From contig CAZUMJ010000005.1 of NCBI GenBank assembly GCA_964621605.1, positions 1 through 64,000 of the forward strand: a stretch of 64,000 nt of DNA, in the 5' to 3' direction. The DNA comes from CAZUMJ01 sp964621605 (GTDB lineage: Bacteria > Actinomycetota > Acidimicrobiia > Acidimicrobiales > Iamiaceae). The notes beneath the pieces were generated by a model. The model was given only the letters and a program-made list of their open reading frames with translations, had not been told where the DNA came from and searched no databases. Shown here one piece after another: positions 17,545 through 25,722 of the stretch. A program made the translations under genes and the position numbers. How positions within the stretch are numbered: position 1 is the first letter of the stretch; each line of letters starts with the position of its first letter.

Positions 17545-18672
17545 ATGGCAGACGACTACTACGACTTGCTGGGGGTGTCGCGCCAGGCGACCGCCGACGA
17601 GATCAAGAAGGCGTATCGCCGCAAGGCGCGTGAGCTCCACCCCGATGTCAACCCCGACGCTGCGACCGAAGCCCGCTTCAAAGAGGTGGCGAACGCGTAC
17701 GAGGTGCTGAGCGATCCCGACAAGCGGGCGCGCTACGACAGGTTCGGGCCCGATGGGGTGCGCGGCGGTGGTGGGGGCGGTGACCCGTTCGGGTTCGGTG
17801 GCGGCGGCTTCGGCGACATCTTCGACGCCTTCTTCGGCGGTGGTGGTGGCGGAGGCTTCGGCGGCGCGAGGCGCGCAGGGCCACCCGCTGGGGCCGACCT
17901 CGAGGTCACCGTCACGCTCCCCTTCGCGGATGCCGTCTTCGGCGCCGAGGTGCCCGTCACGGTGCGCACCGCGGTGGTGTGCGACGTGTGCGAGGCCACG
18001 GGCGCGGCCCCTGGCAGCGAGGTGACGGCATGCGGGCAATGCCAGGGCATGGGGCAGGTGCGCACCGTGCGCAACTCGATCCTCGGGCAGATGGTCACGA
18101 CCGGCATCTGCCCGAGTTGCTCCGGTTGGGGACAGGTGATCCACACCCCATGCGAGGCGTGCAGCGGTGAAGGCCGACGCATCGAAGACCGCACCTACAC
18201 CGTCGATGTCCCTGCCGGAGTCGACGTCGGCTCCACGCTTCGGCTGACCGATCTGGGTGCGATCGGCCCACGGGGTGGGCCACCGGGCGACCTGTACGTC
18301 CACCTCGATGTGCAGCCAGACGTGCGCTTCACCCGGCACGGCGTCGACCTGCGCGGCGACCTTCACGTGCCGCTCACGCAGGCTGCGCTCGGCGCGACTG
18401 TCGTCTGCGAGACACTCGACGGCGAAGAGCAGGTCGAGCTCGCTCGGGGGACGCAGAGCGGCCACGAGGTGCGCTTCCGCGGGCATGGCGTGCCGCGCTT
18501 GCAGGGGCGCGGGCGTGGCGACCTGGTCGTCACGGTCCGCGTCGATGTTCCCGAGGGGCTCGATGCGGAGCAGGAGGAGCTGCTTCGCAAGCTCGCTGAG
18601 CTGCGTGGTGAGACGGTCGCGGAGGGTGGCAGCGGCTTGTTCTCCAAGGTGCGTTCGGCGTTCCGGTCGTGA
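17545..18672 (+). CDS. dnaJ: Chaperone protein DnaJ
   Basis: 375 residues, type I Hsp40. The J domain has HPD at residues 32-34, then a glycine/phenylalanine-rich stretch with GDIFDAFFGG, four CXXCXGXG zinc repeats (CDVCEATG, CGQCQGMG, CPSCSGWG, CEACSGEG), and the two beta-barrel client domains. It delivers unfolded proteins to DnaK. Organised as hrcA-dnaJ, it is probably the second DnaJ of this genome, because actinobacteria often have another in the dnaK operon; that operon is not in this window. Confidence 0.97.
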   Translation: MADDYYDLLGVSRQATADEIKKAYRRKARELHPDVNPDAATEARFKEVANAYEVLSDPDKRARYDRFGPDGVRGGGGGGDPFGFGGGGFGDIFDAFFGGGGGGGFGGARRAGPPAGADLEVTVTLPFADAVFGAEVPVTVRTAVVCDVCEATGAAPGSEVTACGQCQGMGQVRTVRNSILGQMVTTGICPSCSGWGQVIHTPCEACSGEGRRIEDRTYTVDVPAGVDVGSTLRLTDLGAIGPRGGPPGDLYVHLDVQPDVRFTRHGVDLRGDLHVPLTQAALGATVVCETLDGEEQVELARGTQSGHEVRFRGHGVPRLQGRGRGDLVVTVRVDVPEGLDAEQEELLRKLAELRGETVAEGGSGLFSKVRSAFRS

Positions 18673-18697
18673 CCCCTGCGTCGCGACGGCGTACCCG

Positions 18698-19387
18698 GTG
18701 AGCGCGGCGCCCGACGGCTCAGGTGGGCCGCACGTCTTCGTCGACGACATCGAGGCACCGGTCCTGGGCGCCGAAGATCGCCATCACCTCGCACGGGTGG
18801 TCCGCCTTCGTGCGGGAGACCCGATGACCGTGTCGGACGGGGTCGGTGGCTGGCGTCCGGGTCGTTTCGGAGATGAGCTCGAGGTGGTGGGCTCCGTGCA
18901 GCGGGTGGCGGCCCGCACTCCGTCGCTGACGGTCGCGTTCGCGCTCGTCAAGGGTGGACGGCCCGAGTTGGTGGTGCAGAAGCTCACAGAGCTCGGTGTT
19001 GACGTGATCCGCCCGTTCGCGGCGGCGCGGTCTGTGGTGCGGTGGGACGACGCCAAAGCCGATCATCAGCTGCAGCGCTTGCGCCGGATCGCCCGTGAGG
19101 CATCGATGCAGTGTCGCCGCTGTCACCTGCCGACCGTTGAGCCCGTTGCTGCGTTCGCCGATGTGGCCGCGCTGCCCGGAGCCGTGCTGGCCAACCGATC
19201 GGGGCAGCCACCGACCTTGCAGCACCCCACGATTCTGATCGGGCCGGAGGGGGGGTGGGAGGTGCACGAGCTCGCCGACCGCCCCACGGTCGCTCTCGGG
19301 CCGCACGTGCTTCGGGCCGAGACGGCAGCCATCACTGCCGGGGCACTGCTCGCGGCGCTGCGCGATGGAGTGGTGCAGGAATCGTGA
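18698..19387 (+). CDS. rsmE: 16S rRNA m3U1498 methyltransferase
   Basis: 229 residues with the SPOUT fold of RsmE: N-terminal PUA-like part (HHLARVVRLRAGDPMTVSDG), KGGRPELVVQKLTELGVD, ASMQCRRCHLPTVEPV, and the trefoil-knot SAM site IGPEGGWEVHE plus LGPHVLRAETAAITAG. Start GTG at 18698. It follows dnaJ at a 25-base distance and its stop overlaps the GTG of hemW by four bases, which suggests one operon. Confidence 0.93.
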   Translation: MSAAPDGSGGPHVFVDDIEAPVLGAEDRHHLARVVRLRAGDPMTVSDGVGGWRPGRFGDELEVVGSVQRVAARTPSLTVAFALVKGGRPELVVQKLTELGVDVIRPFAAARSVVRWDDAKADHQLQRLRRIAREASMQCRRCHLPTVEPVAAFADVAALPGAVLANRSGQPPTLQHPTILIGPEGGWEVHELADRPTVALGPHVLRAETAAITAGALLAALRDGVVQES

Positions 19388-20469
19388 ACGACGCACGCCT
19401 GGGGCTGTACCTCCACATTCCGTTCTGTCGGCACCGGTGCGACTACTGCGCCTTCGCCACGTGGACCGATCGTGGACACCTCGAGGCCCGCTACCTCGCT
19501 GCCTGCCGGGCGCACATCCGGCAAGCAACCGCAGATACCCGTCCCGTCACCTCCGTGTTCGTGGGAGGCGGGACTCCCTCGCTCGTCGATCCGGACGCCC
19601 TCGTCGACGTGCTCGCCGCGATCCCGCGGGCGGCCGGCGCGGAGGTGACGGTGGAGTGCAACCCCGATGACCTCGACGAGCGACGCGCCACCCTCTATGC
19701 GAACGGGGGTGTCACCCGCCTCTCGATCGGGGTGCAGTCGATGACGTCGCACGTCTTGGTGTCGCTCGGCCGCTCGCATGATCCGGCGAACGTGCGACGA
19801 GCCGTGAAGGCGGCCCGTCACGCCGGTCTGGAGGTCAACCTCGACCTGATCTACGGCGCCGTCGGGGAGTCGACCGACGATTGGCTGCACACCTTGACCG
19901 AAGCGGTCGACCTCGCCCCCGACCACATCAGCGCGTACGGCCTCACGGTCGAGCCGGGCACGCCGTTGGCTGCCGACCCGCCTCGTCACCCCGACGACGA
20001 TGATCAGGCCGACAAGTACGTCCTCGCGACAGAGCACCTCGCGTCTGCGGGGTACGAGTGGTACGAGATCTCGAACTGGTCGCGCCCCGGCCACGCCTGT
20101 CGCCACAACCTTCAGTACTGGTCGGGTGGTGAGTATCTTGCGATCGGCTCCGCAGCGCACGGGCATGTAGGCGGTCGTCGCTATTGGAACGTCTGGACAC
20201 CCGACCGCTACGTGTCCGCGATCGAGGGCGGGTCGTCGCCCGAGGCCGGCTCGGAGGAGCTCGAGCCCGATGCGCGTCGTGTCGAGCTCGCACAGCTGGC
20301 GCTGCGCACGATGCAAGGCGTGCCGCTCGATGCCTTCGACGAAGCGGACCTCCGCGGCGTGCTGCGCGACCTGCTCACGGTCTGGCAGACGCCGGAGGGC
20401 GAGGACCGCCTTGTGCTCACCCAACGAGGGCGGCTGCTCGCGAACGAGGTAGCGCTGCGGCTCCGTTGA
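19384..20469 (+). CDS. hemW: HemW-family radical SAM protein
   Basis: 361 residues. It begins LGLYLHIPFCRHRCDYCAF with the radical-SAM CX3CX2C cluster motif, followed by VFVGGGTPSLVD, VECNPDD, RLSIGVQSM, NLDLIYG and the HNLQYWSGGEYLAIGSAAHG segment typical of HemW, a haem chaperone formerly annotated as coproporphyrinogen III oxidase. The CX2C is followed by F and A rather than the fourth cysteine found in HemN oxidases, which favours HemW. The GTG start overlaps the rsmE stop. Confidence 0.93.
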   Translation: MNDARLGLYLHIPFCRHRCDYCAFATWTDRGHLEARYLAACRAHIRQATADTRPVTSVFVGGGTPSLVDPDALVDVLAAIPRAAGAEVTVECNPDDLDERRATLYANGGVTRLSIGVQSMTSHVLVSLGRSHDPANVRRAVKAARHAGLEVNLDLIYGAVGESTDDWLHTLTEAVDLAPDHISAYGLTVEPGTPLAADPPRHPDDDDQADKYVLATEHLASAGYEWYEISNWSRPGHACRHNLQYWSGGEYLAIGSAAHGHVGGRRYWNVWTPDRYVSAIEGGSSPEAGSEELEPDARRVELAQLALRTMQGVPLDAFDEADLRGVLRDLLTVWQTPEGEDRLVLTQRGRLLANEVALRLR

Positions 20470-20523
20470 CGGAGCGGCCGATGCGATTCGACAACACCGC
20501 GCACAGCCCTGCACGCTTCTGCG

Positions 20524-21966
20524 ATGTCTGCGCAGCCGCCGGGGTCGGCACACGACCTGATTGAGGAATGGGACCAGGACCTGCGTTCGGCTGACCCGCT
20601 CGGGTTCCCCGACTACGCAGCCAAGGTTGCGTCCTTGGAGCACCAGGGTGGGGTTGCAACGGGGCATGGTCCCGCGTTCGAGTCGGTGCGAACCGGACGG
20701 ACATCGGCGTACGTGCTGATAGAGAACAACTTCGAGGTCTTCGGCGGTTCGATGGGTGCGGTGCACGGCGAGCGCGTGGTGCGCGCGTTCCGACGGGCAA
20801 CCGACCTTCGCCTTCCCGTCGTGGTGCTGACGCGCAGCGGCGGTGCCCGCATGCAGGAAGGCATGCTCTCGCTGATCCAGATGGCGCGCACGGCTGCGGC
20901 GCAACGCGCACACGCGGACGCCGGGTTGCTGTCGGTCGCCGTCTTCCGATCGCCAACCACCGGTGGGGTCTTCGCGTCATATGGGTCGCTCTGCGACCTC
21001 CGAGCGGTCGAAGAGGGTGCGGTGATCGGGTTTGCCGGGCCCCGCGTGGCAGCGGAGGTGACCGGCGTCGAGGTGGGGGAGCGCTCGCATCGGGCGGAGC
21101 GTGCGTTCGAGGCGGGTCTTGTCGACGCGCTCCTGCCGCCCGGAGCGTGGACGTCATGGGTCGACGCGGCGCTCGGCATGGCATCGACGCCCCTGCTGCG
21201 CAGTGCGCCCGCGGCCGAACCGGAGGTCCGCGGCGTCGAGCCGAGTCCGTCCGATGGGTCTGCGTGGGCAGAGGTGTGCGCCGCCCGCGGGGTCGGTCGA
21301 CCGACGGGGATCGACATCGCGGCGAAGCTGTGCTCGTCGTGGACCGAGCTGCGTGGGACGGATCCCGTCACGCGGGCGGCGTTGGCGACGGTCGATGGCC
21401 GCCGCGTCGTGGTGGTCGCGCACGATCGCTTTGCCGGGACGGGTCGCCCCACCCCGGCGGGCTTTCGGCTTGCACAGCGCGCGGTCGCGCTCGCCGGACG
21501 CCTGGGGTTGCCCCTCGTGAGCCTCATCGACACCCCCGGAGCGGAGCCCGGCTGGGAGGCGGAGCAAGACGGCGTGGCGGGTGAGATCGCTCGAACGTTC
21601 GCGGCGTACGCAGCGGTTCCGACTCCGACGGTGGCCGTGTGCGTCGGGGAGGGCGGCAGCGGTGGGGCCCTGGCACTCGGCGCCGCGGACGTCTTTCTGA
21701 TCCAGCAGCACGCGGTGTTCTCGGTGATCGGCCCTGAAGGTGCGGCCGCAATTCTCGAGCGTGATGGCTCCAAGGCACCGGTGCTTGCGGAACGCTTGCG
21801 GCTCACGAGCGACGCGCTGCTCGCCTTGGGGGTGGTCGACGGTGTCGTGCCCGACGACGTCGACGCCACGACCGGGCGCATCCGCGATGCGCTGCGACGG
21901 GCGGTCCCCGGGGCGCGTGCTTCTCGCCTCGACGCGGCGACGTTGCGTGCCGTTCGCCAGGTGTGA
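20524..21966 (+). CDS. Fused acetyl-CoA carboxylase carboxyltransferase (AccD-AccA type)
   Basis: 480 residues with two crotonase-like halves. The N-terminal half resembles the beta subunit (ENNFEVFGGSMGAVHGERV, LTRSGGARMQEGMLSLIQM, PTTGGVFASYGSL) and the C-terminal half the alpha subunit (LPLVSLIDTPGAEPGWEAEQDG, GEGGSGGALALGAADV, FSVIGPEGAAAIL). It would transfer carboxybiotin CO2 to acetyl-CoA for malonyl-CoA synthesis. The AccD zinc finger (two CXXC pairs) is absent from the N-terminus. No biotin carboxylase gene is nearby. Start ATG 54 bases after hemW. Confidence 0.88.
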   Translation: MSAQPPGSAHDLIEEWDQDLRSADPLGFPDYAAKVASLEHQGGVATGHGPAFESVRTGRTSAYVLIENNFEVFGGSMGAVHGERVVRAFRRATDLRLPVVVLTRSGGARMQEGMLSLIQMARTAAAQRAHADAGLLSVAVFRSPTTGGVFASYGSLCDLRAVEEGAVIGFAGPRVAAEVTGVEVGERSHRAERAFEAGLVDALLPPGAWTSWVDAALGMASTPLLRSAPAAEPEVRGVEPSPSDGSAWAEVCAARGVGRPTGIDIAAKLCSSWTELRGTDPVTRAALATVDGRRVVVVAHDRFAGTGRPTPAGFRLAQRAVALAGRLGLPLVSLIDTPGAEPGWEAEQDGVAGEIARTFAAYAAVPTPTVAVCVGEGGSGGALALGAADVFLIQQHAVFSVIGPEGAAAILERDGSKAPVLAERLRLTSDALLALGVVDGVVPDDVDATTGRIRDALRRAVPGARASRLDAATLRAVRQV

Positions 21967-21979
21967 CAGAGCCGTGAGG

Positions 21980-21999
21980 CGCCGCCGTCGAGCGCGGCG
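21980..21999 (+). terminator. GC hairpin after the carboxyltransferase gene
   Basis: CGCCGC and GCGGCG arms with an 8-base loop, 13 bases after the stop codon. There is no T-run; it may end the upstream transcript. Confidence 0.35.
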
Positions 22000-22057
22000 A
22001 GCCGGGGCTGACCGCGCGGAGCAGCACCGCTGCCGACAGACCTGCGAGGCTTGAGAC

Positions 22058-22990
22058 ATGCAGCCCATGCCGACTTCTGGGAGTCCTTCGACCAAGCCGC
22101 CCTCGCTTGCGCCGGGGATCGTGCTGCTGGTGGTGGGGTTCCTGGTCGGCGTTGTGGGAGCGGTGCAGCTGTTCGTCCCCGTGGTGCAGAACGTGACAAA
22201 CACAAAGGTGATGGACGTGCCGGGAACTGCCCAGCTCGACCTGAAGGCCGGGTGGCATGGACTCTTCGTCCAGCAGGTCGACGGGGTCGGACTCGTGGCG
22301 CTGAGTCCGGATCAGGTTGACGTGCAGGACGTCGACGGCCTTCCACTCGTGGTGCGTTGGGCGGGCACCCGTGAGCAGCGCACGTTCGGGGCGCGTACTT
22401 GGCAGAAGCAGCTCGAGTTCGATGTGCCGCACGCGGGGCGGTACATGGTTCGGATCAGCACCGCCAGCGAGGTTCGTGGCGAGGTGCTCGTCGCTCGGTC
22501 GATCACGTCCTCGGTTCATGCCGTCTGGGCTCTGGTGATGCTGTTGGGGGGCCTTCTCGTCGTGGTCGGGTTCATCGTGGTGGTGGTGGCGATGGTGCGA
22601 CGCAGCCGGTCCGCGCCCCTGCCGCCGTTCCCGCCGTACGGGTACGGGCAGCCCGGGTCCGGGCGACCCGCCTACGCGCCGTTTGGTTCCGGGGCACCGG
22701 GGTATGCGGTGCCCGGTTACGCGCCGCCTGGCTACCCGCCGCCCGGGTACCCACCGGCTGGCTACGCGCCACCCGGGTACCCACCGGCTGGCTACGCGCC
22801 ACCCGGGTACCCGCCACCCGGGTACCCGCCACCCGGGTACCCGCCACCCGGGTACCCGCCAGCTGGCTACGCGCCACCCGGCTCTGCGCCATCCGCCTAC
22901 CCGCCGCCGGCGGACCACCAGCCGGGGTACGCGCCCCCGCCTGCCCCTCCAACTCCTCAGCCGGATTCGCCCATCCAGCCCGAGACGTAG
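22058..22990 (+). CDS. Membrane protein with Pro-Gly-Tyr repeat tail
   Basis: 310 residues, function unknown. A short N-terminus is followed by a membrane helix (about 18-40), an extracytoplasmic domain of roughly 110 residues rich in beta-strands (LDLKAGWHGLFVQQVDGVG, FDVPHAGRYMVRIS), a second membrane helix (about 152-178) and a basic MVRRSRS boundary. The last 110 residues are almost entirely GYPPP/GYAPP pentapeptides. Such PPGY tails occur on actinobacterial membrane proteins and are disordered, possibly serving as interaction or phase-separating segments. It stands alone between the carboxyltransferase and HTH genes. Start ATG near GAGGCTTGAGAC, a weak ribosome binding site. Confidence 0.8.
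   Translation: MQPMPTSGSPSTKPPSLAPGIVLLVVGFLVGVVGAVQLFVPVVQNVTNTKVMDVPGTAQLDLKAGWHGLFVQQVDGVGLVALSPDQVDVQDVDGLPLVVRWAGTREQRTFGARTWQKQLEFDVPHAGRYMVRISTASEVRGEVLVARSITSSVHAVWALVMLLGGLLVVVGFIVVVVAMVRRSRSAPLPPFPPYGYGQPGSGRPAYAPFGSGAPGYAVPGYAPPGYPPPGYPPAGYAPPGYPPAGYAPPGYPPPGYPPPGYPPPGYPPAGYAPPGSAPSAYPPPADHQPGYAPPPAPPTPQPDSPIQPET
22745..22879 (+). repeat. Tandem 15/30-bp coding repeats
   Basis: Inside the preceding gene: two perfect copies of a 30-base unit (GGGTACCCACCGGCT followed by GGCTACGCGCCACCC), then three perfect 15-base units GGGTACCCGCCACCC and two near copies. Each 15-mer encodes one GYXPX pentapeptide, so changes in copy number stay in frame. Confidence 0.95.
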
Positions 22991-23112
22991 GCGGTCACAC
23001 GTCACATTTATACGACCGTTCTGCACACGTTCCGGACGCCCAGAGGCACGGAGGGTCGTTGCACGCTGTGGGGAACACGCTCGGTCAACATGAAAGACCT
23101 TCAGACGAGGTG

Positions 23113-23118
23113 TAGCGT
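23113..23118 (+). promoter_or_regulatory. -10 box of the small HTH gene
   Basis: TAGCGT, six bases, then the ATG at 23125: another leaderless arrangement. Confidence 0.5.
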
Positions 23119-23124
23119 GCCGTC

Positions 23125-23364
23125 ATGGCAACTCCTGAGCTGCGGTGGCTGAGCACCGCCGAGGCGGCGAAGCGGCTCGGCATCACCCCGCGCACGCTGT
23201 ACCGCTTCATCGATGAGGGGCAGCTCGCTGCCTATCGATTCGGTCGCGTCATCCGACTCAAGCAGAACGAGGTCGACGACTTCATCGAGTCCTGCCGCAT
23301 CGAGCCGGGCACGCTCGAGCATCTCTACCCTGAGCCGGTGCACGGCAGTACCTCCGACGGCTGA
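23125..23364 (+). CDS. Small excisionase/MerR-type HTH DNA-binding protein
   Basis: 79 residues. The core LSTAEAAKRLGITPRTLYRFIDEGQLAAYRFGRVIRLKQNEVDDFIES is the HTH_17 (excisionase family) winged-helix pattern: helix-turn-helix, then a wing with basic residues. There is no integrase or other phage gene nearby, so it is more likely a chromosomal regulator like the small BldC-type proteins of actinobacteria than a true excisionase. It sits 14 bases before yceD in a housekeeping cluster, probably leaderless and co-transcribed. Target unknown. Confidence 0.82.
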   Translation: MATPELRWLSTAEAAKRLGITPRTLYRFIDEGQLAAYRFGRVIRLKQNEVDDFIESCRIEPGTLEHLYPEPVHGSTSDG

Positions 23365-23378
23365 GCGACGTCGCACCC

Positions 23379-23909
23379 ATGGCTGGACAACGCCTTGTCG
23401 TGCCGGTTGTCGATCTCCTTCGTCAGCCCGGTTCTCGGCGGCATGTGCAGGAGTCGACAGAGATCGATCCGATCGTCTTGTCGAGCGCACACGTCGATGC
23501 CTCAGCCACGGTCGAGCTCGATCTGTGGCTCGAGGCACAGGGCCAAGGCGTGATCGTGTCGGGCGTCGTTCGTGCTCCATGGGCCGGGGCTTGTCGCCGC
23601 TGCCTTGAGCCCACGACCGGCATCGTCGAGGCTCGTGTGCACGAAGTCTTCTCGCGAGCGTCCAACGACGGCGAGACGTGGCCGCTCGATGTCGACCGAG
23701 TCGACCTGGGGCCTGTCGTGCACGAAGCCGTAGCCCTGGCGCTCCCGCTCGCGCCGTTGTGCGACGTCGATTGCCAGGGTCCCGATCCCGAGCGGTTCCC
23801 GGCGCATGCCGCGCCGAGCGACCCCTCCGTCGACGAGGCTGAGGAGAGCAGTTCGGAGCCACCACGTGATCCCCGGTGGGCGGCGCTCGACGAGCTGCGA
23901 TTCGACTGA
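23379..23909 (+). CDS. YceD/DUF177 family protein
   Basis: 176 residues. The core has the family cysteine motif GVVRAPWAGACRRCLEPTTG and the later LPLAPLCDVDCQG, which form the conserved CXXC...CXXXC pattern of YceD/DUF177. In bacteria and chloroplasts this family is linked to 23S rRNA accumulation and almost always precedes rpmF, as here. The C-terminal ~45 residues are acidic and end in WAALDELRFD, the conserved DPRWAAL tail of the family. Confidence 0.9.
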   Translation: MAGQRLVVPVVDLLRQPGSRRHVQESTEIDPIVLSSAHVDASATVELDLWLEAQGQGVIVSGVVRAPWAGACRRCLEPTTGIVEARVHEVFSRASNDGETWPLDVDRVDLGPVVHEAVALALPLAPLCDVDCQGPDPERFPAHAAPSDPSVDEAEESSSEPPRDPRWAALDELRFD

Positions 23910-24025
23910 CGGCGCAGGGCCTCTTGCGTCGACGGCGCACGGCGCCCTCGGCGGTTTCTGCCAGTGCGTGGGGGTGCGAAGCGGGTTCTGTCCCGCCGGC
24001 TTCGCCTGAGATGGGGCGGCGAGGC

Positions 24026-24063
24026 TAACCTCGTCGTTCCGTGTCCGCCGGGCTGTGCCCGGC
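24026..24063 (+). promoter_or_regulatory. rpmF promoter and leader hairpin
   Basis: The -10 candidate TAACCT (24026-24031) is followed by a perfect seven-pair hairpin GCCGGGC-TGT-GCCCGGC (24047-24063) in the short leader. The 179-base gap between yceD and rpmF holds nothing else that I recognise. A promoter here would let rpmF-plsX-acpP be expressed apart from yceD. Confidence 0.45.
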
Positions 24064-24088
24064 TCCGTCGATCCCCAGGTAGCCCGCC

Positions 24089-24268
24089 ATGGCCGTTCCC
24101 AAGAAGAAGACCTCCAAGGCGAAGAGCCGCAGCCGCCGCTCCTCCGCCTGGCATCTGTCGATCCCGGCGCGCAGCGTGTGCCCGCGGTGCGGCTCCACGA
24201 AGACCCCGCACGTGGTCTGTGGGAACTGCGGGTGGTACGGCGGCCGCCAGGCCATCGACGTCGACTGA
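24089..24268 (+). CDS. rpmF: 50S ribosomal protein L32
   Basis: 59 residues, beginning MAVPKKKTSKAKSRSRRSSA and followed by a zinc ribbon CPRC...CGNC (residues 31-47), the zinc-binding form of L32. The position between yceD and plsX is the conserved bacterial order. ATG start with AGG in the leader. The short length means it is easily missed by automatic calling. Confidence 0.97.
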   Translation: MAVPKKKTSKAKSRSRRSSAWHLSIPARSVCPRCGSTKTPHVVCGNCGWYGGRQAIDVD

Positions 24269-24278
24269 TCTGCCGCAC

Positions 24279-25286
24279 GTGAGCGACGCCGCTCGGCTGC
24301 CCATCGCGGTAGACGCGATGGGGGGCGACAAGGCCCCCGCGGAAATCGTGGCGGGCGCACGGCAGGCATGCGAGGAGCTCGGGGTACCGGTCGTGCTCGT
24401 CGGCCGCTCGAACGAGCTCGGTGATGTCGGCGGCCTTCCGGTCATCGAGGCGTCAGAGGTGATCGCGATGGACGCCGACCCTGGGTCGAGCGTCCGGCGC
24501 ATGAAGGACTCGTCGCTGGTGCGAGCCGCTGAGGCGGTGCGCGACGGACACGCCGCGGCCATGGTCAGCGCTGGCAACACGGGAGCCACGATGGCGAGTG
24601 CCCTCCTTCGCATGGGCCGCATCAAGGGCGTCGCTCGTCCCGCCATCGCGACGCCGATTCCGTGTCTCGACGGGCCCACCCCGACCGTGCTCCTCGACGC
24701 GGGCGCGAACGCGGAATGCCAGCCCGAGTGGCTCGTGCAGTTCGCGCAGATGGGCGCCGAGTTCGCTCGCCGTCGCTACGACATCGCTGCACCTCGGGTC
24801 GGGTTGCTGTCGATCGGCGAAGAGCCGACGAAGGGCAACTCGCTCGTCAAGGAGACGCACGCGCTGCTTGCAGACGGTGCCTGGGTCGGTTCGACCGGCG
24901 CGACCTTCGTCGGCAACGTGGAAGGCCGCGACGTGATGGGCGCAGATCTCGACGTCGTGGTCACCGACGGCTTCACCGGCAACGTGGTGCTCAAGACCCT
25001 CGAGGGCGGCATGCGCGCGTTGGTGGGCGCCATCCTGGCTTCGTTCGGGTCTTCTCCTGAGGCGCAGCAGGCTTCAGAGGTGTTGCTGCCGGCGTTGCTC
25101 CCCCTGTACGGACGCCTCGATCCCGACAGCACCGGTGGAGCGATGCTGCTCGGTGTGGACGGTGTCTGCATCATCAGCCACGGTTCGTCGTCCGCGCGAG
25201 CGATCGTCAATGCCGTGAAGGTCGCGGACGAGATGGTGCGGGCCGAGCTGGTCGATGCGCTCGCCGCCGCAACGCGCGCAGCGTGA
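24279..25286 (+). CDS. plsX: Phosphate acyltransferase PlsX
   Basis: 335 residues. It starts with the PlsX signature LPIAVDAMGGDKAPAEIVAGA and continues with DPGSSVRRMKDSSLVRAAE, MVSAGNTGATMASALLRMGRIKGV, LLDAGANAECQPEWLVQFA and DVVVTDGFTGNVVLKTLEG. It makes acyl-phosphate from acyl-ACP for phospholipid synthesis. GTG start 10 bases after rpmF. The downstream gene is acpP, which fits the pathway. Confidence 0.96.
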   Translation: MSDAARLPIAVDAMGGDKAPAEIVAGARQACEELGVPVVLVGRSNELGDVGGLPVIEASEVIAMDADPGSSVRRMKDSSLVRAAEAVRDGHAAAMVSAGNTGATMASALLRMGRIKGVARPAIATPIPCLDGPTPTVLLDAGANAECQPEWLVQFAQMGAEFARRRYDIAAPRVGLLSIGEEPTKGNSLVKETHALLADGAWVGSTGATFVGNVEGRDVMGADLDVVVTDGFTGNVVLKTLEGGMRALVGAILASFGSSPEAQQASEVLLPALLPLYGRLDPDSTGGAMLLGVDGVCIISHGSSSARAIVNAVKVADEMVRAELVDALAAATRAA

Positions 25287-25336
25287 GGCAAGCCACACCA
25301 CACGAGTCTTCACAAGCGCACAATCTTGGGCGCCGG

Positions 25337-25342
25337 TAGACT
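25337..25342 (+). promoter_or_regulatory. Possible -10 of acpP
   Basis: TAGACT about 64 bases before the acpP GTG, within the 119-base plsX-acpP gap. The acpP ribosome binding site AGGAGAG is separate from it. No good -35 is visible. Confidence 0.35.
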
Positions 25343-25405
25343 CTCTCGTTTGCAAGCGCCTCGTCATGGCGCCGCATCGATTCCCGTCCTACACAGGAGA
25401 GCACC

Positions 25406-25699
25406 GTGTCTGCAGAGCCCGACGTCGACCGAGGCCCGATGAGCCGAACCGAGGTGTTCGAGCTGATTCGCGACCGCTTGGCCGACATCCTCGAGATCGA
25501 CCCCGGTTCGATCGCGGAGGGCAGTTCGTTCGCCGACGACCTCGATGCCGATTCGCTCGCGCTGATCGAGCTGGTCGAGGCCCTCGAGGAAGAGCTCAGC
25601 GAGCGCGCGCCCGACTTCCGGATCGATGACGAAGACCTCGAAGACCTCAAGAGCGTGCGCGACGCCGTCGACTACGTGCACCGCCGCATGGAGAGCTGA
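25406..25699 (+). CDS. acpP: Acyl carrier protein
   Basis: 97 residues, acidic, four-helix ACP. The phosphopantetheine serine is S50 in DADSLALIELVEALEEEL. An N-terminal extension of about 15 residues precedes the usual first helix. It carries acyl chains for fatty acid synthesis and supplies PlsX, encoded next to it. GTG start with a strong AGGAGAG ribosome binding site. Confidence 0.95.
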   Translation: MSAEPDVDRGPMSRTEVFELIRDRLADILEIDPGSIAEGSSFADDLDADSLALIELVEALEEELSERAPDFRIDDEDLEDLKSVRDAVDYVHRRMES

Positions 25700-25722
25700 T
25701 CACCGCACAGGCCCGTTCCGAT

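Noticed and set aside
20481..20564. 27-codon frame with a CDVC motif before the carboxyltransferase, a possible detached AccD zinc finger
   Set aside because: Only one CXXC, too short, and it overlaps the start of the real gene in another frame.
19123..20913. 596-codon antisense frame over rsmE, hemW and the carboxyltransferase start
   Set aside because: It crosses three recognised genes on the other strand; composition is His/Arg/Gly-rich like other GC shadows.
20613..22346. 577-codon minus-strand frame over the carboxyltransferase gene
   Set aside because: Ser/Arg/Pro-rich shadow without motifs; the plus-strand gene is clear.
22745..22879. Possible CRISPR-like repeats
   Set aside because: Units are contiguous without spacers and encode in-frame GYPPP pentapeptides.
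23125..23364. Excisionase of a mobile element
   Set aside because: Excisionase-type fold only; no integrase, attachment repeats or phage genes nearby, and it is in a housekeeping cluster.
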